From Paenibacillus rubinfantis (lineage in GTDB: Bacteria; Bacillota; Bacilli; Paenibacillales; Paenibacillaceae): 64,000 nucleotides of DNA. The stretch covers positions 1 through 64,000 of the forward strand of contig NZ_LN909062.1 in assembly GCF_001486505.1 (NCBI RefSeq). Direction: 5' to 3'. Position numbers and translations under genes: made by a program. Below the pieces are notes generated by a model. That model saw only the letters and a program-made list of their open reading frames with translations. It was not told the DNA's origin and made no database searches. Positions 57,661 through 64,000 of this stretch are shown piece after piece (the stretch's first letter is position 1; each line of letters starts with the position of its first letter).

Positions 57661-58665
57661 TTACCGGTAACGGATGCGCGGATCAACTGCTGCGTACAGC
57701 AAATCCACGATCAAATTGATGACGACGAACAAAAAGGCAATGATCAGAATTCCGGATTGAATGACCGGATAATCGCGCGAGCTGATCGCCTCGTAAATGT
57801 AACGTCCTACGCCAGGCCATGCGAAAATCGTTTCGGTTAAGACCGCGCCGCCAAGCAGCGCGCCCGTCTGAAGGCCGATCACCGTCAGCACCGGGATAAA
57901 CGCATTTTTCAGCGCGTGTTTATACACGACGATGAACTGTGACAGCCCTTTGGCTTTGGCCGTCCGCACGAAATCTGAGTTCATGACTTCCAGCATGCTG
58001 GACCGCGTCATCCGGGCGATAACCGCCATCGGAATTGTGCCCAGCGCCACACTTGGCAGGATCAAATGCTTGCACACCGTCCACAACTGATCCCATCGAC
58101 CCGCGATAAGGCTGTCGATCAGATACAGATTGGTGACCGCTTCGACCGGATCCCGCTGATTCATTCGCCCGATGGAGGGCAACCAATGTAACTTAAGCGA
58201 GAAGATCCACTGCTCCATGAGGCCTAGCCAGAAGATCGGCATCGATACCCCAATCAGGGCGATCAGCATGCAGATATAATCAAACCAAGAGTTCTGCTTC
58301 CAGGCGCTGATAATGCCGGCGTTGACGCCAAAGAAAATCGCAAACGCCATGGCCGCCACGGTTAATTCCGCCGTTGCCGCCAGATACGGAGTGATCTCCT
58401 GGGCAATCGGCACTCTCGTGCGGATCGATTGCCCCAGATCCCCTTTCAGCAAATCCCCCATGTACGTGAAGTACTGCTGATACCACGGATTATTCAGGCC
58501 AAGCTGCTCGCGAAGCGCCTCTTTAGACTGCTCGGTCGCCTTCTGCCCCAGAATCGTTTCCGCGGGATCCCCGGGAATTGCATGAATAATGGAAAACACG
58601 ATAATCGTCATGCCGATCAGGACAGGAACCATGATGAGTATTCGTTTCATTACATAAGCTTTCAA
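57661..58665 (-). CDS. dppB: Peptide ABC transporter permease, DppB/OppB type
   Basis: About 334 residues with six membrane helices. N-terminal RILIMVPVLIGMTIIVFSIIH and the loop FVRTAKAKGLSQFIVVYKHALKNA are hallmarks of DppB/OppB. The start is uncertain: CAGGTGA lies 8 bases before a TTG at 58665, while a GTG at 58677 and an ATG at 58650 have poorer ribosome binding sites. It ends 12 bases before dppC. Confidence 0.9.
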   Translation of the reverse strand: MKAYVMKRILIMVPVLIGMTIIVFSIIHAIPGDPAETILGQKATEQSKEALREQLGLNNPWYQQYFTYMGDLLKGDLGQSIRTRVPIAQEITPYLAATAELTVAAMAFAIFFGVNAGIISAWKQNSWFDYICMLIALIGVSMPIFWLGLMEQWIFSLKLHWLPSIGRMNQRDPVEAVTNLYLIDSLIAGRWDQLWTVCKHLILPSVALGTIPMAVIARMTRSSMLEVMNSDFVRTAKAKGLSQFIVVYKHALKNAFIPVLTVIGLQTGALLGGAVLTETIFAWPGVGRYIYEAISSRDYPVIQSGILIIAFLFVVINLIVDLLYAAVDPRIRYR

Positions 58666-58704
58666 GATGAGGTTCACCTGCCAGAGGCGTTAAGATACCG
58701 CCTG

Positions 58705-60369
58705 TTATTCGAAATAGATGTTGCTGTAGTACTCCGTACCCGTCGGCGCCGGTACATACCCTTTCAGGTTCGCTTTTGCTGCCAGGAGCGGCGTCGTATG
58801 CACGAGCGGAATCCATGGTGCATCGGCTTTGATGATCTCTTGCGCTTGTTTATACAACTCTTCGCGTTTCGGTTGCTCGGTTTCTTTTTGCGCCGCAATC
58901 AACAATTCATGCAGCTCGTCGTTCGCATAGTAGCTGTAGTTGTTAGACGGAATTGCGTCTTTGTCCAGCAGGGTGTACAAGAAGTTGTCCGGGTCCCCGT
59001 TGTCGCCGGTCCAGCCGAGCATGAACAGATCGTCTTTCTCGCCGGCTTGAGCATCGTCCAGATAAGTAGCCCATTCCGGAGATTGGATTACCACCTTCAC
59101 GCCAACGGCTTCGAAATTCTGTTGGATAACTTCGGCAACTTTCTTGCCGTCAGGCATATAAGGACGAGATACCGGCATTGCATAGAAGACATACTCGCCT
59201 GGCAGGCCGTTCGAATAACCCGCTTCCGCCAGCAACGCTTTTGCTTTCTCCGGATCATATTCGTAATCGGTAATGCTGTCGTTGTAACCCCACAGGGACG
59301 GCGGCATCGGGTTCTTAGCCGGTTCCGCTTGGCCTGCGAAGAAAGCATCGATGATCGCTTGCTTATCAACGGCATAGTTCAGCGCTTGTCTAACTTTCAC
59401 GTTGTTAAACGGTTCTTTCTTGAGGTTAAAACCAACATAACCTACGTTGTTGGAAGGACGCTCGATCTTTTGCAGATCCGGGTTCGCTTCCAATGTCGCC
59501 AGATCGTCCGGGCTCAAGTCTTCCATCAAATCAATCTCCCCGCTTTGCAAAGCATTAAAGCGTGCGGAGTTATCAGGGATCGAGCGAACGATGACTTTAT
59601 TCAGTTTCGGAAGGCCTTCCTTCCAGTAGCTCGCATTCTTTTCCAGCGTGATCGAGTCGTTGCGTTTCCACTCTTTGAATACAAATGGACCTGTACCAAC
59701 CGGCTCGTTTTTGAAGTTTTCCTTCTTCTCTTGAATGGCCGTTGGGCTGGCAATGCCGAAGGAGGTCATAGCCAGGTTTTGCAGGAACGGCGCTTGTGGT
59801 TGATTCAACGTGAATTCTACCGTATTCGCATCAACGGCTTTCACTTCTTTAATGACGCGTTTGCCGTCCGGGCCAAACATGGAATCATAGTAGTCGAAGG
59901 AATCGCCTTCGAATTTGAATTCACTCTTCGGATCCGTCCAGCGGTTGAAGTTAAACACGACAGCGTCGGCATTAAAATCCGTACCATCATGGAACTTCAC
60001 GCCTTGACGCAGCTTAAAGGTGTAAGTCAAGCCGTCGTCCGAAACCGTCCAGCTCTCGGCGAGCGAGCCCTGAACCTCCGTGGTTCCTTCCTTATACTCC
60101 AACAAGGAGTCAAACACTTGGTGCGCGATTTTCAGCGATTCACCGTCAGTGACGATCGCCGGATCCAGCGAAGCGGAATCCCCGCCGCGGCCCACGATCA
60201 AGGTATCTTGGGCTGTACCTGTCGGAGCATTCGCTTCCGCATTTGTTCCCGCATTCGTTCCACCGGCGTTGCTGCCACCGGCATTTTTGTTGCCTCCGCA
60301 ACCCGTTAGGGCAACGGCTGCGCTAAGCATCAGCACTAAAACGACACTACTCCATCTCTTTGCTTTCAT
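58705..60369 (-). CDS. dppA: Peptide ABC transporter substrate-binding lipoprotein
   Basis: Extracytoplasmic solute-binding protein of family 5, 554 residues. A lipoprotein signal ends LTGCGG, so C24 is lipidated. A Gly/Asn/Ala-rich linker (about 25-60) is followed by the family 5 fold, with LAESWTVSDDGLTYTFKLRQGVKFHDG split over two blocks (LAESWTVSDDGLTYTFKLRQ and GVKFHDGTDFNADAVVFN). It is closer to dipeptide/oligopeptide binding proteins than to nickel ones, but the ligand is not determined. Start at 60369 with AAGGGAG 8 bases upstream. A gap of about 100 bases separates it from dppF. Confidence 0.9.
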   Translation of the reverse strand: MKAKRWSSVVLVLMLSAAVALTGCGGNKNAGGSNAGGTNAGTNAEANAPTGTAQDTLIVGRGGDSASLDPAIVTDGESLKIAHQVFDSLLEYKEGTTEVQGSLAESWTVSDDGLTYTFKLRQGVKFHDGTDFNADAVVFNFNRWTDPKSEFKFEGDSFDYYDSMFGPDGKRVIKEVKAVDANTVEFTLNQPQAPFLQNLAMTSFGIASPTAIQEKKENFKNEPVGTGPFVFKEWKRNDSITLEKNASYWKEGLPKLNKVIVRSIPDNSARFNALQSGEIDLMEDLSPDDLATLEANPDLQKIERPSNNVGYVGFNLKKEPFNNVKVRQALNYAVDKQAIIDAFFAGQAEPAKNPMPPSLWGYNDSITDYEYDPEKAKALLAEAGYSNGLPGEYVFYAMPVSRPYMPDGKKVAEVIQQNFEAVGVKVVIQSPEWATYLDDAQAGEKDDLFMLGWTGDNGDPDNFLYTLLDKDAIPSNNYSYYANDELHELLIAAQKETEQPKREELYKQAQEIIKADAPWIPLVHTTPLLAAKANLKGYVPAPTGTEYYSNIYFE

Positions 60370-60470
60370 ATTGTGGCTCCCTTCTGAATCACGATATATA
60401 ATTTCTTGTTTATAAGAAGCCGGGCACATAACCCGAGCTATAAACCATAGCGGTAGTCTAAAAATATCAA

Positions 60471-61472
60471 TTATGCCAAGCTCGCGCTTCCCGCGGATTT
60501 CGCTTCCGTGAACAGGTGGCAAGCCGTCAGATGGCCGGCATCCGTTTCGGCCAACTCAGGACGGTGCGTTCGGCAGACGTCCATCGCCATCGGACACCGC
60601 GTATGGAACGCGCAACCAACCGGCGCATTGGCCGGGCTAGGCACTTCGCCCTGCAGGATGATCCGCTCGTTCTTCTTGTCCGGGTCCGGCTCCGGCACCG
60701 CGGACAGGAGCGCCTGCGTGTAAGGATGTTGCGGCGCCGAGTACAGCTTGTGCTTATCGGCAATCTCGACGATCCGGCCGAGGTACATGACCGCCACCCG
60801 GTCGCAGATATGCTTCACGACACTCAAATCGTGGGCGATAAAAATGTACGTCAATCCGAATTCCTCCTGCAGATCCTGAAGCAGGTTCACCACCTGCGAC
60901 TGAATCGACACGTCCAGTGCAGAAACAGGCTCGTCAGCGACGATCAGCTTCGGCTGCAGCGACAACGCGCGGGCGATGCCGATCCGCTGCCGTTGACCGC
61001 CGGAGAACTGATGCGGATACCGCTGGAGATGGCTTTGCGTCAGCCCAACGACATCGATCAATCGGTCGATCATCGCTTTACGCTCCTTGGCATTGCCGAC
61101 GCCGTGAACGATCAGCGGTTCCTCGAGGATTCGTTGCACGGTATGACGCGGATCCAACGAGGAGAACGGATCCTGGAACACGATCTGCATATCCTTGCGT
61201 TTCCGACGCAGGGCTTCCGGTGACAAGGCCGTGATATTCTCTCCTTCGAACATCACCTTCCCGCCGGTCGGCTCGATCAGCCGGAGCAAGGAACGGCCGG
61301 TTGTTGATTTGCCACAGCCGCTTTCTCCCACTAATCCAAACGTTTCGCCCTTCTGCACCGTAAACGAGATATCGTCGACTGCTTTAACAAATTGCTGTGA
61401 TTTGCCGAACCATCCGCTATCGATGGGGTAGTATTTTTTCAAGTGCTCGACTTGCAGTAAGGGTTCACTCAT
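60471..61472 (-). CDS. dppF: Peptide ABC transporter ATP-binding protein, DppF/OppF type
   Basis: 333 residues. Walker A GESGCGKSTTGRS, signature QFSGGQRQRIGIARAL, Walker B LIVADEPVSALDVS, then the OppF-type C-terminal zinc/iron-binding-like region CAFHTRCPMAMDVC. N-terminus LKKYYPIDSGWFGK suits the OppF/DppF branch. The ATG overlaps the dppD stop as ATGA. Confidence 0.93.
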   Translation of the reverse strand: MSEPLLQVEHLKKYYPIDSGWFGKSQQFVKAVDDISFTVQKGETFGLVGESGCGKSTTGRSLLRLIEPTGGKVMFEGENITALSPEALRRKRKDMQIVFQDPFSSLDPRHTVQRILEEPLIVHGVGNAKERKAMIDRLIDVVGLTQSHLQRYPHQFSGGQRQRIGIARALSLQPKLIVADEPVSALDVSIQSQVVNLLQDLQEEFGLTYIFIAHDLSVVKHICDRVAVMYLGRIVEIADKHKLYSAPQHPYTQALLSAVPEPDPDKKNERIILQGEVPSPANAPVGCAFHTRCPMAMDVCRTHRPELAETDAGHLTACHLFTEAKSAGSASLA

Positions 61473-62458
61473 ACGACTTCCTCCTGTGGTGATTCATGGA
61501 GCCAGCACCGGCAGCTGTGCGCTGTTTCGTATTCCTTGAGTTCCGGTAGCTGCTCCAGGCAAATCGGCATCGCGTGCTGACAACGTTCGGCAAACCGACA
61601 GCCCTTCATCTGCGTATTCAAAATCGGTACGTTCCCCGGAATGGAGAACAGGCGCTTGCGCTCTTCATCCATGCGCGGCACCGATTTGATCAATCCTTGC
61701 GTGTAGGGGTGCAGCGGATTTTTGAAAATATCCCGCACACTGCCTTCCTCCACGACTTTACCGGCATACATGACCGCGACCCGGTGGCACATTTCGGCAA
61801 CGACCCCAAGGTCGTGCGTAATCATCATGACGGCGGTGCCGTTCTCTTCGTTCAAACGCCGGATCAGATCGAGGATCTGCGCCTGGATCGTTACGTCGAG
61901 CGCCGTGGTAGGTTCGTCGGCGATCAGCAGCTCAGGGTTGCAGGAAATCGCCATCGCGATCATGACCCGCTGTCTCATCCCGCCGGACAGCTGATGCGGA
62001 TATTCATCGATGATGGCTTCCGGCCTTGGGATGCCCACCTTTTTCAACATGTCGATCGTGTGCTCGCGCGCTTCCTTCTTACTCAGCCCCCGGTGCAGTC
62101 GGACCGTCTCCCCGATTTGCTGGCCTACCGTAAACAAAGGATTCAGCGACGTCATCGGCTCCTGAAAAATCATGGAGATGGAGTTGCCGCGAATCGCCCG
62201 CATTTCCCGCTCCTTCATCGGAACGATGTCCTGCCCCTTAAACTCAATCGACCCGCCGGTAATTTTCCCGGGTGGCTGCGGGATCAGCTTTAAGATGGAC
62301 AAGGAGGTTACGCTTTTGCCGCAGCCGGACTCGCCAACGACGCCAAGCACCTCACCGGGATTCACGTACAGGTTCACGCCGTCCACCGCAGGGATTTCGC
62401 CTCGATCGGTAAAAAAGTGGGTGTGCAAATCCTTGATCTGCAAAATGGGTTGAATCAT
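61469..62458 (-). CDS. dppD: Peptide ABC transporter ATP-binding protein, DppD/OppD type
   Basis: 329 residues from the start at 62458. Walker A GESGCGKSVTSLS, signature QLSGGMRQRVMIAMAI, Walker B LLIADEPTTALDVT, and the C-terminal CRFAERCQHAMPIC motif. N-terminus ILQIKDLHTHFFTDRGEIPA is typical of DppD/OppD. The upstream extension to 62662 has no ribosome binding site and is non-coding by appearance. First gene of the operon dppD-dppF-dppA-dppB-dppC. Confidence 0.93.
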   Translation of the reverse strand: MIQPILQIKDLHTHFFTDRGEIPAVDGVNLYVNPGEVLGVVGESGCGKSVTSLSILKLIPQPPGKITGGSIEFKGQDIVPMKEREMRAIRGNSISMIFQEPMTSLNPLFTVGQQIGETVRLHRGLSKKEAREHTIDMLKKVGIPRPEAIIDEYPHQLSGGMRQRVMIAMAISCNPELLIADEPTTALDVTIQAQILDLIRRLNEENGTAVMMITHDLGVVAEMCHRVAVMYAGKVVEEGSVRDIFKNPLHPYTQGLIKSVPRMDEERKRLFSIPGNVPILNTQMKGCRFAERCQHAMPICLEQLPELKEYETAHSCRCWLHESPQEEVV

Positions 62459-62986
62459 GTTACAGCCTCTTTTCCTGAAAAAATGGAATATCGCAATTTC
62501 GACAATGTCCATCAATAAAAGACAAATGTGCAATCGTTCTATCTTGCTGTGATTTACTAAAGCAACAAGGTATAATTGAGCCTTCCAGCCCTGATTCCCG
62601 AAACTCGAATACGGTCGAATTGTCTTTTCATGGCGGACGGTTGTATATTCCCGCTTCTTCACTTCAACTAGCTAAAGCAACAACCTAAACGACAACGTAG
62701 ATTTAAGCAATATACGATAAATCACAATTTTATTGCCGTTTTTCTACTAAAAGTGACATTTAATCGAACTATGGTCAATTGAGGTGTTAAGTTAACTGAC
62801 ACAAGCGAGAAAAATGTTTATTTGATAAGTTACTTTACAGCATTTTCACAGGATAGACAATAGAAAATTTCTTAATGTTACGTTGATGACAGCTATTCTT
62901 GGGGCGATCTATTTAAATTTGAGATATTGGGAACTTTTGGAGTAGAATGGAGGTAAACGTTATCAATTCTTGCGAGAGGTGATGTT
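62459..62986. other. Divergent intergenic region between the dpp operon and the thioredoxin-fold gene
   Basis: About 530 A/T-rich bases without a credible gene. It must hold divergent promoters. A 12-base direct repeat CTAAAGCAACAA occurs at 62557-62568 and 62672-62683. I see no certain promoter for dppD. Confidence 0.6.
62919..62948 (+). promoter_or_regulatory. Candidate promoter of the thioredoxin-fold gene
   Basis: Plus-strand -35 TTGAGA (62919-62924), 18-base spacer and -10 TAGAAT (62943-62948), about 40 bases before the ATG. Confidence 0.55.
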
Positions 62987-63568
62987 ATGAGTTTTACGTT
63001 GACCCTGGGAAATCCAGCTCCGAACTTTAACCTGCCGGCCACGGACGGCCTGACTTACTCTCTGGAATCCTTTGCTTCGGCCAAGGTGCTCGTCGTGTTT
63101 TTTACCTGCAACCACTGTCCTTACGTGATCGGCTCCGATGAAGTCACCCGGCAAACGGCCGAGAAATTCAAGGATCGCGGTGTCGTTTTCGTAGGCATCA
63201 ACTCAAACAGCGAAAGCACGCACCCGGATGATTCCTTTGAACACATGGTTACACGGATGGAGCAGCACCGGTTCCCGTGGGTGTATCTCCGCGATAAGGA
63301 ACAAATGGCAGCCAAGGACTACGGGGCGCTCCGCACACCGCATTTCTTTGTCTTTGATGCCGATCGCAAGCTTGTATATACGGGACGCGGCGTCGATAAC
63401 CCGCGCGATACGAGTAAAATGACGGTTAACGATCTGGATCGCGCTTTGGAGGAACTCACGTCTGGGAACACCGTATCGATCCCGCTGACGAATCCGATCG
63501 GATGTAACGTAAAATGGGAAGGGCAGGACGCCCACTGGATGCCAGCGGATGCCTGCGATTTGGTATAA
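62987..63568 (+). CDS. Thioredoxin-fold (AhpC/TSA-like) protein with CNHCPY motif
   Basis: 193 residues, cytoplasmic (no signal). Thioredoxin-like fold: [20 protein letters not shown] start, then C41-N-H-C44-P-Y, then [20 protein letters not shown] and the cis-proline region [12 protein letters not shown]. This class is usually annotated as thioredoxin family protein or peroxiredoxin-like; the exact reductant and substrate are unknown. AGAGGTGATGTT precedes the ATG. It is followed after 4 bases by a glutathione-peroxidase-type gene, suggesting a joint role in peroxide or thiol stress. Confidence 0.88.
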   Translation: MSFTLTLGNPAPNFNLPATDGLTYSLESFASAKVLVVFFTCNHCPYVIGSDEVTRQTAEKFKDRGVVFVGINSNSESTHPDDSFEHMVTRMEQHRFPWVYLRDKEQMAAKDYGALRTPHFFVFDADRKLVYTGRGVDNPRDTSKMTVNDLDRALEELTSGNTVSIPLTNPIGCNVKWEGQDAHWMPADACDLV

Positions 63569-63572
63569 AACG

Positions 63573-64000
63573 ATGAATAACCTTTACGATATCGAAGTCC
63601 GTACGATTACGGGCGATCCAACGACACTAGCGCCATACCGCGGCCAAGTGCTGCTGATCGTCAATACCGCCAGCGCCTGCGGATTGACGCCGCACTATGC
63701 AGGGCTGCAGCGACTGTACAACGAATATAAGGATCAAGGCTTCTCCGTCCTTGGGTTTCCGTGCAACCAGTTCGCCGAGCAAGAGCCCGGGACCGAAGCG
63801 GAGATTAAGGCGTTTTGCGAAACAAATTATCAGGTCACCTTCCCGCTCTTCGCTAAAATCGACGTGAACGGGGAGCAGGCCCATCCGTTATACCGTTATC
63901 TGCGGGAGCATACGCCAGAACCTTATGACACGGGCGACATCGAATGGAACTTCGTGAAGTTCCTTATTGGGCGAGACGGCGAGGTCGTTAAGCGTTATGG
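63573..64000 (+). CDS. Glutathione peroxidase-type thiol peroxidase (partial, 3' end outside window)
   Basis: 142 residues are visible and the reading frame is open to the window edge. The peroxidatic residue is cysteine, not selenocysteine: C36 in NTASACGLTP. PCNQFAEQEPG and WNFVKFLIGRDG provide the catalytic Gln and Trp of the family. Bacterial members of this type generally use thioredoxin, which fits the thioredoxin-fold protein just upstream. The ATG lies 4 bases after the preceding stop with little ribosome binding site, so translational coupling is likely. Confidence 0.92.
   Translation, partial: MNNLYDIEVRTITGDPTTLAPYRGQVLLIVNTASACGLTPHYAGLQRLYNEYKDQGFSVLGFPCNQFAEQEPGTEAEIKAFCETNYQVTFPLFAKIDVNGEQAHPLYRYLREHTPEPYDTGDIEWNFVKFLIGRDGEVVKRY

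Noticed and set aside
58429..60309. 626-residue plus-strand open frame
   Set aside because: Antisense to the substrate-binding lipoprotein and dppB; composition is Arg/Phe/His-rich, as expected of a shadow frame.

Overview
The window is chromosomal DNA from an endospore-forming member of the Bacillota, most likely Paenibacillaceae (Paenibacillus or a close relative). The evidence is the sporulation genes (spo0B, spoIVFA, spoIVFB, spoVID, lonB, a SafA-type coat protein), a gene order close to that of Bacillus subtilis (minC-minD-spoIVFAB-rplU-prp-rpmA-spo0B-obg-pheB; hem genes-spoVID-valS-folC; ysoA-tig-clp-lonB-lonA-engB), a Val T-box and an RNase E/G gene, which B. subtilis lacks. Assignment is by recognition of families, not by a database search.

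Layout. Nearly everything is read leftward on the minus strand. Bases 1-440 hold the 5' end of a 16S rRNA gene, its leader and two tandem promoters. 445-2616 is a LysM spore-coat protein with ten exact-phase 45-bp repeats. 2780-8511 is one amino-acid operon (pheB-hom-thrC-thrB-pheA-ilvE) with a clear promoter and terminator. 8535-15093 holds obg, spo0B, rpmA, prp, rplU, an RNase E/G and spoIVFB/spoIVFA. 15395-25238 is the cell shape, division and envelope cluster (rodA, minD, minC, mreD, mreC, mreB, radC, maf, a SPOR-domain protein, murC). 25235-31483 holds folC, valS with its T-box leader, and spoVID. 31594-39730 is the tetrapyrrole operon (hemA, sirC, hemC, cobA-hemD fusion, hemB, hemL) plus a pseudouridine synthase. 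39939-52491 holds speD, a lineage-type hypothetical gene, engB, lonA, lonB, ispG, clpX, clpP, tig and a YsoA-like protein. A tRNA-Arg(TCT) at 52698 is on the plus strand.

52773-53401 is gene-free and ends in a 188-bp tetranucleotide array of 47 ACYY units. After it come a DUF1801 protein, an alpha/beta hydrolase, a GNAT acetyltransferase, a lactate/malate dehydrogenase family enzyme, and a five-gene peptide ABC transporter operon (62458 to 56746). The window closes with a plus-strand pair: a thioredoxin-fold protein and a glutathione peroxidase cut by the window edge.

Most of the window is conserved core genome. I did not find an obvious new multi-gene system. The points that deserve a second look are the tetranucleotide array, a dispersed repeat that supplies promoter-like hexamers upstream of mreB and folC, the coat-protein repeat array, a probable ATT start codon on the YsoA-like gene, an RNase E/G without a zinc-link, a proline at the substrate-specificity position of the lactate dehydrogenase, and the absence of hemX from the hem operon. 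Promoters and terminators are read by eye; no folding or homology search was run.
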